This document shows positions 1-5,796 of a stretch of DNA of 6,222 nucleotides, piece after piece (within the stretch, counting starts at the first letter, position 1; every line of letters starts with the position of its first letter). Origin of the DNA: Rhodospirillaceae bacterium (GTDB lineage: Bacteria > Pseudomonadota > Alphaproteobacteria > DSM-16000 > Inquilinaceae); NCBI GenBank assembly GCA_020425485.1, contig JAGQRL010000021.1, positions 18,475 to 24,696 on the forward strand. The letters run 5' to 3'. The translations under genes and the position numbers were made by a program. The notes under the pieces are model-generated. The model ran no database searches. It had not been told where the DNA came from and saw nothing but the letters and a program-made list of their open reading frames with translations.

Positions 1-336
1 ACGCGCAGCCTGGCGACGGCGCAATGCCAGGCGGGGCGCGTGCGCATCGACGGGGAGGTGGTCTCCAAGCCGCACGCCCAGGTGCGTCCGGGCCATGTGC
101 TCACCTTCGTCCAGGCCAATCATGTGCGAATCGTGCGGGTCAGCGCGCTGCCGGTGCGCCGCGGCCCGGCCAGCGAGGCGCAGGAACTCTACGAGGATCT
201 CAGCCCGCCGGTGGCCGACCAGCGGCTGCCGCGCGATGCCTCCGCACCGGCGGCCGCGGCGGAGCGGCGGCCGGGCTCAGGCCGGCCGACCAAGAAGGAG
301 CGTCGCCGACTGGAAGCCTTCAAGGAAGGGATGTAA
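1..336 (+). CDS. S4-domain RNA-binding protein (Hsp15-like), 3' part
   Basis: The frame is open from base 1 and ends at TAA 334-336, giving 111 residues; the start lies outside the window. The first ~45 residues (TRSLATAQCQAGRVRIDGEVV, then KPHAQVRPGHVLTF) are the second half of an S4 RNA-binding fold, with the typical 'GRVRIDGE-KPH-VRPGD/HVL' signature. By family comparison only about 15 N-terminal residues (the usual RLDKWLW-type start) are missing. The rest is a low-complexity linker and a basic tail containing GRPTKKERRRLEAFK, typical of alphaproteobacterial members. Hsp15 in E. coli binds stalled 50S subunits carrying nascent chain-tRNA and is heat-inducible; that role here is inferred. 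No clear plus-strand terminator follows, only the hairpin at 415-434, which has its T-run on the other strand. An internal GTG at base 40 is not the start because the S4 homology continues upstream of it. Confidence 0.88.
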   Translation, partial: TRSLATAQCQAGRVRIDGEVVSKPHAQVRPGHVLTFVQANHVRIVRVSALPVRRGPASEAQELYEDLSPPVADQRLPRDASAPAAAAERRPGSGRPTKKERRRLEAFKEGM

Positions 337-406
337 GGACCGGGTGTGTGGGCAGCGCGTCATTGGCCATCCCGACGGTCACTAAATTCATCGCCTTAAC
401 CAGGCG

Positions 407-434
407 AAAAAAAAGGGCCGCTCGAAAGCGGCCC
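407..434 (-). terminator. Intrinsic terminator of the small RNA
   Basis: A perfect 8-bp GC-rich stem (415-422 with 427-434, loop 423-426) is followed on the minus strand by an uninterrupted T8 (414-407). The polarity is clear: on the plus strand the stem is preceded by the A-run and followed only by AAGTTTAGGG, so this is a minus-strand terminator although both flanking protein genes are on the plus strand. Confidence 0.82.
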
Positions 435-497
435 AAGTTTAGGGAGGAAACGCCCAAGAAGTGCGTTACGGCATCAGCACGACCCGTATGCCGCAGT
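407..497 (-). ncRNA. Candidate anti-Shine-Dalgarno small RNA (CcsR/cuckoo-like)
   Basis: Reading the minus strand from a predicted start near 497, I see three stem-loops. The first has a 6-bp stem, CGGCAT/ATGCCG (493-488 with 474-469). The second is a short hairpin GUUU-CCUCCCU-AAAC (451-437) that presents an anti-Shine-Dalgarno heptamer in its loop. The third is a perfect 8-bp GGGCCGCU/AGCGGCCC stem with a 4-base loop (434-415), followed by eight Ts (414-407), a textbook intrinsic terminator. The predicted length is about 90 nt. A heat-shock-type promoter sits at the right distance upstream (530-502). CCUCC-loop RNAs such as the CcsR/'cuckoo' RNAs of Rhodobacter and the alpha-r14 family are known in alphaproteobacteria, often RpoH-controlled and next to DUF1127 genes. 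No DUF1127 gene is visible here. Structure and position are seen; family membership and function are inferred. Confidence 0.68.
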
Positions 498-501
498 GCA
501 A

Positions 502-530
502 AAATGCCGATGCTAGCGCTGGGATTCAAG
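502..530 (-). promoter_or_regulatory. RpoH-like promoter of the small RNA
   Basis: On the minus strand CTTGAAT (530-524) is followed by 14 bases and CGGCATTT (509-502). The sigma-32 consensus is roughly CTTGAAA, a 13-15 base spacer, then CCCCATNT, so the -35 is nearly perfect and the -10 keeps the CAT-T core with two changes. The expected start is near 495-497, just before the first hairpin of the small RNA. The htpG promoter in this window has the same 14-base spacing. Confidence 0.5.
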
Positions 531-611
531 AGAAAAATTTGCCCCACCCCGTTTACCTTCTCCGAAAACCCTTCGAGACCACTGAACTCCGCCGGTTTCG
601 CCGTGCAACCT

Positions 612-618
612 AGGGAGG
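612..618 (+). promoter_or_regulatory. Strong ribosome binding site of glk
   Basis: AGGGAGG ends 5 bases before the ATG at 624 and fixes that start against many in-frame upstream alternatives. The nonamer TAGGGAGGA (611-619) is identical to plus-strand 440-448, so the loop of the minus-strand small RNA is exactly complementary to this site over 9 bases. Confidence 0.8.
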
Positions 619-623
619 ATTCG

Positions 624-1577
624 ATGGACGCCACACCCCTTCTCGTCGGTGACCTGGGGGCCACCAATGCGCGGTTCGCGCTGATGGGCGATGCCGGTGC
701 CCGTGATATCGCCGTGCTGTCGTGTGCCGACTACCCTGATCTGGCCTCGGCGATGCGGGCCTATCAGGCCCGCGTGCCGAACGCGGCTGGTGTGCGTCGG
801 GCCGCACTCGCCATCGCCTCGCCGATCGTCGGCGACCGCGTGGCGATGACCAATCATGCCTGGTCGTTCTCCATCCTCGGCCTGCGCGACGCCATGGGGT
901 TGGAGCGGCTGGAGGTGGTGAACGACTTCGCGGCGGTGGCCCTGGCGGTGTCGCACCTGACCGACGCCGACCGGCGGCAGATCGGCGGCGGCGAGGCCCA
1001 GCCGGGGGCGCGCGGCGTGCTGGGGCCGGGCTCCGGGCTCGGCATGGCCAGCGTGGTGCCCGATGCCTCCGGGCGTCCAGTGACGGTGCCGGGGGAGGGC
1101 GGCCACGCCACCGTGCCGGCGGGCGACGACCGGGAGGCGGCGGTGATCGCCCATCTGCGCCGCATCTACGGCCATGTGTCGTGCGAGCGGGTGGTGTCCG
1201 GCATGGGGTTGGTCAACCTCTACCAGGCACTCGGGGCGGTGGACGGCGAACCCGACGTGCCGACGGTGACGCCGCCGGAGGTGTCGGAACTGGCGGCCGG
1301 CGGCGATCCCCAGGCGGCGGAAGCGGTGCGCATGTTCGTCGGCCTGCTCGGCTCGGTGGCCGGCAACCTGGCGCTCACGGTGGGGGCGGTCGGTGGCGTC
1401 TATATCGCCGGCGGCATCTGCGGCCGCTTGGGCGCGCTGTTCGACGACGCGCTGTTCCGCCAGCGCTTCGAGGCCAAGGGCCGCTTCCACGGCTACATGG
1501 CGGCGATCCCCACCTATCTGGTCACCCACCCGTTCCCCGCCTTCGTCGGCCTCAAGGGGGTGCTGGACGATGGCTGA
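624..1577 (+). CDS. glk: Glucokinase (ROK-unrelated, E. coli Glk type)
   Basis: Glucokinase transfers the gamma-phosphate of ATP to glucose, giving glucose-6-phosphate in the cytoplasm, the entry to Entner-Doudoroff or glycolysis. The 317-residue product is close to E. coli Glk in length (321). Visible motifs in order: N-terminal phosphate-binding GDLGATNAR (9-17); the catalytic N100-D101 in LEVVNDFAA, with D101 as expected general base; the adenosine-side loop GPGSGLG (134-140); EGGH (158-161) and CERVVSGMGLVNLY (187-200), supplying the Glu and His that contact sugar in this family; and GGVYIAGGI (257-265) near the C-terminus. The frame stays open far upstream to base 24, but the upstream part has no glucokinase similarity and the AGGGAGG site plus motif spacing set the start at 624. 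The gap to gpt is 106 bases, so co-transcription is possible but not shown. The leader overlaps the divergent small RNA gene. Confidence 0.96.
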   Translation: MDATPLLVGDLGATNARFALMGDAGARDIAVLSCADYPDLASAMRAYQARVPNAAGVRRAALAIASPIVGDRVAMTNHAWSFSILGLRDAMGLERLEVVNDFAAVALAVSHLTDADRRQIGGGEAQPGARGVLGPGSGLGMASVVPDASGRPVTVPGEGGHATVPAGDDREAAVIAHLRRIYGHVSCERVVSGMGLVNLYQALGAVDGEPDVPTVTPPEVSELAAGGDPQAAEAVRMFVGLLGSVAGNLALTVGAVGGVYIAGGICGRLGALFDDALFRQRFEAKGRFHGYMAAIPTYLVTHPFPAFVGLKGVLDDG

Positions 1578-1683
1578 GGGCCCACCGGCGGGCTGCGGGC
1601 CGGAAGCGATTTCACCGGCGGCGGAAATGCTCTAGGGTCCGGCCGCCAAACTCCCATCCCGCCACCACCGCACAGGACCTGCA

Positions 1684-2181
1684 ATGGACGAGGACACGCC
1701 CCGCCTGGATTTCCCGGTGTCGTGGGAAGAACTGCACCGCCACGCCAAGGCGCTGTCCTGGCGGCTGGCGGAAATGGGGCCGTGGAAGGGGGTGATCGCC
1801 ATCGCCCGCGGCGGGCTGGTGCCGGCGGCCATCGTGGCGCGCGAGCTGGACCTGCGCATGGTCGATACCGTCTGCGTGTCCAGCTACGACCACCAGACCC
1901 AGCGCGAAGCCATGGTGCTGAAGGCGGTGGACGGCGACGGCACCGGCTGGCTGGCGGTGGACGACCTGGTGGATACCGGAACCACGGCCAGGGTGGTGCG
2001 CGAGCTGCTGCCCAAGGCGCACATCGCCACCATCTACGCCAAGCCGGCGGGCCGGCCGCTGGTGGACACCTTCGTTACCGAGGTGAGCCAGGACACCTGG
2101 ATCTATTTCCCCTGGGACATCGAGCCCCGCTACAGCCGGCCCATCGCCGAGCGGCGGCGGCCCGTGCCCGAGCCCGGCTGA
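1684..2181 (+). CDS. gpt: Xanthine(-guanine) phosphoribosyltransferase
   Basis: This enzyme salvages xanthine, guanine and, less well, hypoxanthine by joining them to PRPP to give XMP, GMP or IMP; E. coli XGPRT is a Mg-dependent tetramer loosely bound to the inner membrane. The 165-residue product matches E. coli Gpt almost along its length: WKGVIAIARGGLVPAAIVAREL (34-55) with the PRPP-side RGGL, VDTVCVSSYDHQTQRE (60-75), the PRPP-binding loop VDDLVDTGTTA (92-102), KAHIATIYAKPAGRPLVD (111-128) and QDTWIYFPWD (136-145) at the base-binding end. It has about 13 extra residues at each-end combined, mainly a basic, proline-rich C-terminal tail. AGGA at 1674-1677 precedes the ATG by 6 bases. A nucleoside hydrolase encoded further downstream could supply its base substrates. 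Substrate preference between xanthine and guanine cannot be read from sequence alone. Confidence 0.95.
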   Translation: MDEDTPRLDFPVSWEELHRHAKALSWRLAEMGPWKGVIAIARGGLVPAAIVARELDLRMVDTVCVSSYDHQTQREAMVLKAVDGDGTGWLAVDDLVDTGTTARVVRELLPKAHIATIYAKPAGRPLVDTFVTEVSQDTWIYFPWDIEPRYSRPIAERRRPVPEPG

Positions 2182-2225
2182 CCCCCGCCAATCTCCGCCT
2201 ATCCCTGCCGATCCCAGGCCCAAGG

Positions 2226-2254
2226 GTTGTACCGTCCGCGGTGCGACCGCATAT
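2226..2254 (+). promoter_or_regulatory. RpoH-like heat-shock promoter of htpG
   Basis: GTTGTAC (2226-2232), 14 bases, then CCGCATAT (2247-2254). The -10 differs from sigma-32 consensus CCCCATNT at one base; the -35 keeps the TTG core. Transcription would begin near 2260, about 72 bases before the htpG ATG. Heat-shock control of htpG is established in E. coli and fits here. Confidence 0.55.
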
Positions 2255-2332
2255 ACCGCGGCGCGCCTGCCGTGACGTGGCGGCGGCGACGGGAGATGCA
2301 CGAGCCATAAGAGAGTAGCTGGACGACGACCC

Positions 2333-4216
2333 ATGTCCGAAGAACAGATGCAATTCCAGGCTGAAGTCAGCCGCCTTCTGGAAATCGTTGCCAAGTCGCT
2401 CTACAGCCAGAAGGAAGTGTTCCTCCGGGAGCTGATCTCCAACGCGTCGGATGCCTGCGACCGGCTGCGCTATGCTGCCATTGCCGCGCCGGATCTGCTG
2501 GCTGGCGACGCCGAGTTCAAGATCACGCTCAGCGTCGACAAGGAGGCGCGCACCCTGACGGTGGCCGACAACGGCATCGGCATGGGCCGCGAGGAGCTGA
2601 TCGAAAACCTCGGCACCATCGCCCGGTCCGGCACGCTGGGCTTCATGGAAAACCTCACCGGCGATGCCCGCCAGGACATCAACCTGATCGGCCAGTTCGG
2701 CGTCGGCTTCTATTCCGCCTTCATGGTGGCCAAAGAGGTGGAGGTGATGACCCGCCGCGCCGGTGGCGATACCGGCTGGCGCTGGGTTTCCGACGGCCAC
2801 GGCAGCTACACCATCGGCGAAGCGGACATCGCCCAGCGCGGAACCCGGGTGATCGTGCACCTGGCGGACGGCGAGGACGAGTTCCTCGATCCCCAGCGCC
2901 TGCGCCACATCGTCAAGACCCACTCCGACCACATCGCCATCCCGGTGGTTCTTGAGCCGGTGGCGGGCGAGGAGGGGGAGGCGGACACGCTGAACCGTGC
3001 GTCGGCCCTGTGGACCCGGCCGAAATCGGAGGTCAGCGAAAGCGACTACACGGAGTTCTACCGCCACGTCGCCCATGCCTTTGATGAGCCGCTGCTCACC
3101 GTGCACTACCGGGCCGAGGGCGTGATCGAATATTCCGCCCTGCTGTTCGTGCCCTCGCGCCGGCCCTTCGATCTCTTCCACCCCGACCGCAAGCACCATG
3201 TGAAGCTGTATGTGCGGCGCGTCTTCGTGTCCGACGAGGCGGAAGGGCTGGTGCCCTCCTACCTGCGCTTCCTGCGCGGCGTGGTGGACAGCCAGGACTT
3301 GCCGCTCAATGTCAGCCGCGAGATGCTGCAGGGCAGCCCCCTGGTGGCCAAGATCCGCCACGGCATCACCCGCCGCGTGCTGGCCGACCTGAAGAAGAAG
3401 GCCGCCGACGATGCCGAGGGCTATGCGGAGTTCTGGGATGCCTTCGGCGCGGTGGTGAAGGAAGGCCTCTACGAGGATACCGACCAGCGCGAGGCCCTGC
3501 TGCCGCTGGTGCGCTTCCGCACCACCGGGGCCGAGGGCTGGGTGTCGCTGGAGGACTACGTGGCGCGCATGCGCCCCGGCCAGGACGCCATCTACTACGT
3601 CAGCGCCGATACCGAGCTGGCGGCCCGCCAGTCGCCGCAGATCGAAGGCTTCCGCGCCAAGGGCGTGGAGGTGCTGCTGCTCACCGACCCGGTGGACGAG
3701 TTCTGGCTGCCGGCGGTGGGCACGTTCCAGGAGAAGCCCTTCAAGTCGGTGACCCGCGGCGGCGCCGACCTTGGCGCCATCACCCCGCCCGAGGGGGCGG
3801 AGCCGGAACCGGAGAAGCCGGAACCCGCCGGCATCGACGGGCTGATCGCCCGTTTCAAGCTGGCGCTCGGCGACGAGGTGAAGGATGTCCGCGTCTCCCA
3901 CCGGCTGACCGACAGCCCGGTGTGCCTGGTGGCCGACGACTCGGACCTGGACATGCACCTGGAACGCCTGCTGCGCCAGCACAACCAGCTCGACAAGGCG
4001 GCCCCGCGGATCCTGGAGGTGAACCCCAGCCACCCGCTGGTGACGCGCCTGGCCAGCGGAACCACGGCCACCGCGGCCGATGGCGAAGTGGCCGGCCGGG
4101 TGGAGGAGATCGCCCATCTGCTGCTGGACCAGGCGCGCATCATGGAAGGCGAGCCGATCCCCGATCCCGCCGGCTATGCGCGGCGGCTGTCCGGCCTGCT
4201 CGCCCAGGTGATTTGA
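2333..4216 (+). CDS. htpG: Molecular chaperone HtpG (bacterial Hsp90)
   Basis: HtpG is the cytosolic ATP-dependent Hsp90 dimer that remodels client proteins with DnaK. At 627 residues it is full length (E. coli 624). The N-terminal GHKL ATPase domain (about 1-215) shows FLRELISNASDA with catalytic E33 and Mg-binding N37, VADNGIGM (77-84), GTIARSGT (94-101) and the lid/glycine segment GQFGVGFYSAFMVA (120-133). The middle domain (about 220-480) has the RRVFVSDEAEGLVPSYLRFLRGVVDS stretch (295-320) and NVSREMLQ with R329, the arginine expected to reach the ATP gamma-phosphate. The C-terminal dimerisation domain ends with ILEVNPSHPLV (560-570) and the ARIMEGEPIPDP region. A short acidic, proline-rich linker (about 486-499, EGAEPEPEKPEPA) separates middle and C-terminal domains. 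The ribosome site is weak (GGA at 2321-2323). An RpoH-like promoter lies upstream and a GC-rich hairpin follows. Confidence 0.98.
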   Translation: MSEEQMQFQAEVSRLLEIVAKSLYSQKEVFLRELISNASDACDRLRYAAIAAPDLLAGDAEFKITLSVDKEARTLTVADNGIGMGREELIENLGTIARSGTLGFMENLTGDARQDINLIGQFGVGFYSAFMVAKEVEVMTRRAGGDTGWRWVSDGHGSYTIGEADIAQRGTRVIVHLADGEDEFLDPQRLRHIVKTHSDHIAIPVVLEPVAGEEGEADTLNRASALWTRPKSEVSESDYTEFYRHVAHAFDEPLLTVHYRAEGVIEYSALLFVPSRRPFDLFHPDRKHHVKLYVRRVFVSDEAEGLVPSYLRFLRGVVDSQDLPLNVSREMLQGSPLVAKIRHGITRRVLADLKKKAADDAEGYAEFWDAFGAVVKEGLYEDTDQREALLPLVRFRTTGAEGWVSLEDYVARMRPGQDAIYYVSADTELAARQSPQIEGFRAKGVEVLLLTDPVDEFWLPAVGTFQEKPFKSVTRGGADLGAITPPEGAEPEPEKPEPAGIDGLIARFKLALGDEVKDVRVSHRLTDSPVCLVADDSDLDMHLERLLRQHNQLDKAAPRILEVNPSHPLVTRLASGTTATAADGEVAGRVEEIAHLLLDQARIMEGEPIPDPAGYARRLSGLLAQVI

Positions 4217-4221
4217 GGCCG

Positions 4222-4245
4222 GGGCCGGGGCGGCACCCCCGGCCC
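4222..4245 (+). terminator. Hairpin after htpG, probable terminator
   Basis: A perfect 9-bp all-GC stem, GGGCCGGGG (4222-4230) with CCCCGGCCC (4237-4245), 6-base loop, starting 6 bases after the htpG stop. It is followed by a pyrimidine-rich stretch (CCTTCCTCCCC, then CCTTTCCTTCCC) rather than a clean T-run, so it may need Rho or act mainly as 3'-end protection. Confidence 0.55.
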
Positions 4246-4320
4246 AGGCGCCTTCCTCCCCAGCCTTTCCTTCCCTGCGCCGTTTTAAGGCCGCAAACCT
4301 GAGGGATGACCTGGGTCAAT

Positions 4321-4336
4321 TCCGGTGGTGACCGGA
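4321..4336. repeat. Small inverted repeat upstream of bfd
   Basis: TCCGGT-GGTG-ACCGGA is a perfect 6-bp palindrome with a 4-base centre. It is immediately followed by CCGCATATGCTTAGGG, whose GACCGCATAT (4335-4344) is identical to 10 bases over the htpG -10 element. It could be an operator, a promoter-proximal hairpin or chance; no matching -35 is seen at the RpoH spacing. The rest of 4246-4431 shows nothing else I can name. Confidence 0.35.
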
Positions 4337-4431
4337 CCGCATATGCTTAGGGTGTGAACGGTAGGGTGCGGCCCTGCCTTTCACCCCGGCCGGGGGATGT
4401 GTCCAAAGCCGTGGGATGGGTGTTCGAGCAA

Positions 4432-4460
4432 TTGACACTCATTCTCAATACTAGGATACT
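4432..4460 (+). promoter_or_regulatory. Sigma70 promoter of bfd
   Basis: A perfect -35 TTGACA (4432-4437), a 17-base spacer and a -10 GATACT (4455-4460, four of six matches to TATAAT). Transcription would begin near 4467, about 25 bases before the bfd ATG. This is the best housekeeping promoter in the window. Confidence 0.7.
4433..4447. promoter_or_regulatory. Fur-box-like operator over the bfd -35
   Basis: TGACACTCATTCTCA agrees with the 7-1-7 Fur consensus TGATAATnATTATCA at 11 of 14 defined positions. It covers the -35 and the start of the spacer, where bound Fur-Fe would block RNA polymerase. That predicts derepression of bfd when iron is scarce, as for E. coli bfd. In alphaproteobacteria RirA or Irr could be alternatives, but the site looks more like Fur. 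Confidence 0.55.
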
Positions 4461-4491
4461 CCCGTCGTTCTCGTGGCCCGTGGGGTGCGGC

Positions 4492-4692
4492 ATGTACGTG
4501 TGCATCTGCAATGCGATCAACGAACGCCGGGTCCATGGCGCCATCGCCGATGGGGCTGCGCGCCTGTCGGAGGTGTTCCGCAAGAACGGCTGCCGGCCGC
4601 AATGCGGGCGCTGCCTCGCCCATATGCGCGAAGTGATGCAGACCCACGCGGCGCCCAGCGGTGCCGAAACCGGCCAGCGCGCGCACGACTGA
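4492..4692 (+). CDS. bfd: Bacterioferritin-associated ferredoxin (Bfd)
   Basis: Bfd is a small [2Fe-2S] protein that docks on bacterioferritin and delivers electrons to the ferric core so stored iron is released as Fe2+. The 66-residue product begins MYVCICNAIN, as in E. coli Bfd (MYVCLCN), and carries cluster cysteines C4, C6, C38 and C41 at exactly the E. coli positions (CxC and CGRC). C34 in NGCRPQC is an additional cysteine. HMREVM follows the last cluster cysteine, as in the family; the last ~16 residues are a non-conserved hydrophilic tail. The frame is open upstream to a GTG at 4354, but that part spans the promoter and lacks similarity, so ATG 4492 is chosen although its ribosome site (GGGGTG-like, 4482-4487) is poor. 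No bfr gene is adjacent. Iron control is predicted by the Fur-like box just upstream. Confidence 0.93.
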   Translation: MYVCICNAINERRVHGAIADGAARLSEVFRKNGCRPQCGRCLAHMREVMQTHAAPSGAETGQRAHD

Positions 4693-4694
4693 GC

Positions 4695-4709
4695 GGCGGC
4701 TCCGCCGCC
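4695..4709 (+). terminator. Hairpin after bfd, possible terminator
   Basis: GGCGGC (4695-4700) pairs with GCCGCC (4704-4709) around a TCC loop, beginning 2 bases after the bfd stop. A C/T-rich stretch (CTCCCGCCTGCTTCCTCCC) follows instead of a T-run, so intrinsic termination would be weak. Confidence 0.4.
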
Positions 4710-4832
4710 CTCCCGCCTGCTTCCTCCCACCGATGATCTCCCCGGACGGCGCTGCGGCTTTGCAAGCGGCGTGACAGCCGTGGCGAGGAATGGGACACCC
4801 ACGCGTATGGCGTAGGGGGGGCAGGCCGGACC

Positions 4833-5774
4833 ATGACAGCGCGCAAGATCATCATCGATACCGATCCGGGCCAGGACGATGCGGTGGCCATCCTGACGGC
4901 CCTGGCCTCGCCGGAGCTGGAGCTGCTCGGCCTGTCGGTCGTCGCCGGCAATGTGCCGCTGCCGCTGACCACGGCGAATGCGCTCAGGGTGGCGGACCTG
5001 GCCGGCCGGCCCGACCTGCCGGTGCACGCCGGCTGCGACCGGCCGCTGCTGGAAGAGCTTCACACCTCCGAAGTGGTGCACGGCGACAGCGGGCTCGACG
5101 GATCGAACCTGCCGCCGCCCTCGCGCGCCGCCACGCCGGGCCATGCGGTGGACTGGCTGGTGGACACCCTGTCGGCAGCGCCGGAAAAGTCGGTCACGCT
5201 CTGCCCCATCGCACCGCAGACCAACATCGCCATGGCGATCCGCCGGGCGCCGCACATCCTGCGCGCCATCGACCGCATCGTCATGATGGGGGGCAGCGCG
5301 TTCTACGGCGGCAATGCCAGCCCGGCGGCGGAGTTCAACATCTTCGTCGATCCCCACGCCGCCGCCATCGTGTTCGCCGCGGGTGTGCCCATCACCATGA
5401 TCGGGCTGGATTGCACCCACAAGGCGCTGATGCCGCGCTGGTGGCTGGACGACCTCGTGGCGCTGGGCACGCCGGTGGGCCGCACGGTGGCCGGCATGAT
5501 GGACTTCAACGAGCGCTACGACCGCTGGCGCTACGGCAGCGAGGCGGGGCCGCTGCACGATCCCTGCGTGATCGCCTATCTGCTGGCGCCCGACCTGTTC
5601 GGCGGCAAGGACTGCCACGTGGCCATCGAAACCGGGTCTGCGCTCACCCGCGGCATGACGGTGGTGGACTGGTGGGGCAAGACGGACCTGCCGGCCAACG
5701 CCCATGTGGTGACGGAGGTGGACAGCGACCGCCTGTTCCGCCTGCTCTACGAACGCCTGGCGCGCTACGGCTAG
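4833..5774 (+). CDS. Nucleoside hydrolase, inosine/uridine-preferring family
   Basis: The family cleaves the N-glycosidic bond of ribonucleosides to free base and ribose with Ca2+ help. The 313-residue product has the hallmark N-terminal DTDPGQDDA (9-17), whose D11, D15 and D16 correspond to the Ca- and ribose-binding aspartates (D10, D14, D15 of the Crithidia enzyme). It also has VVAGN (36-40), VMMGGSAFYGGNASPAAEFNIFVDP (150-174) with ribose-contacting E167 and N169, and HDPC (242-245), matching the H241/D242 pair. An odd point is APQTN (127-131) where most relatives have GPLTN or GGLTN. The start is set by homology; a G-run (4815-4821) and AGG (4823-4825) lie upstream. Which nucleoside is preferred (RihA, RihB, RihC or IunH type) cannot be decided, so no symbol is given. 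Freed purines could feed the XGPRT encoded in this window. Confidence 0.93.
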   Translation: MTARKIIIDTDPGQDDAVAILTALASPELELLGLSVVAGNVPLPLTTANALRVADLAGRPDLPVHAGCDRPLLEELHTSEVVHGDSGLDGSNLPPPSRAATPGHAVDWLVDTLSAAPEKSVTLCPIAPQTNIAMAIRRAPHILRAIDRIVMMGGSAFYGGNASPAAEFNIFVDPHAAAIVFAAGVPITMIGLDCTHKALMPRWWLDDLVALGTPVGRTVAGMMDFNERYDRWRYGSEAGPLHDPCVIAYLLAPDLFGGKDCHVAIETGSALTRGMTVVDWWGKTDLPANAHVVTEVDSDRLFRLLYERLARYG

Positions 5775-5796
5775 GGCCTTTCTTCCTCAATCTGCA

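Noticed and set aside
391..407. TCGCCT-TAACC-AGGCGA stem as a plus-strand terminator of the S4 gene
   Set aside because: It is followed by As, not Ts, on the plus strand, and on the minus strand it lies beyond the small-RNA terminator.
461..613. Possible 50-codon leader peptide (GTG 461 to TAG 613) behind AGGGAGG at 441-447
   Set aside because: The spacing from the SD-like site is 13 bases, the peptide has no recognisable features, and that AGGGAGG is better explained as the complement of the minus-strand RNA loop.
24..623. In-frame 5' extension of glk up to base 24 (about 200 extra residues)
   Set aside because: The extension overlaps the S4 gene and the small RNA, reads as Ala/Arg/Gly-rich GC filler, and the strong AGGGAGG site with full-length Glk motifs starts at 624.
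513..1529. 338-residue minus-strand frame opposite glk
   Set aside because: His/Arg-rich antisense shadow with no family signature and no ribosome site; glk covers it on the other strand.
1610..1638. Possible gpt promoter (TTTCAC, 17 bases, TAGGGT)
   Set aside because: Too few consensus matches to list; a similar ATGCTnTAGGGT string also occurs near 4343-4352, but no good -35 goes with either.
2075..4117. 680-residue open frame on the minus strand opposite htpG
   Set aside because: It is His/Gly/Val/Arg-rich, typical of antisense frames in high-GC genes, and lies entirely opposite gpt and htpG, which are unmistakable.
4347..5705. 452-residue minus-strand frame opposite bfd and the nucleoside hydrolase
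   Set aside because: Composition is an antisense artefact; it crosses two well-supported genes and a strong promoter.
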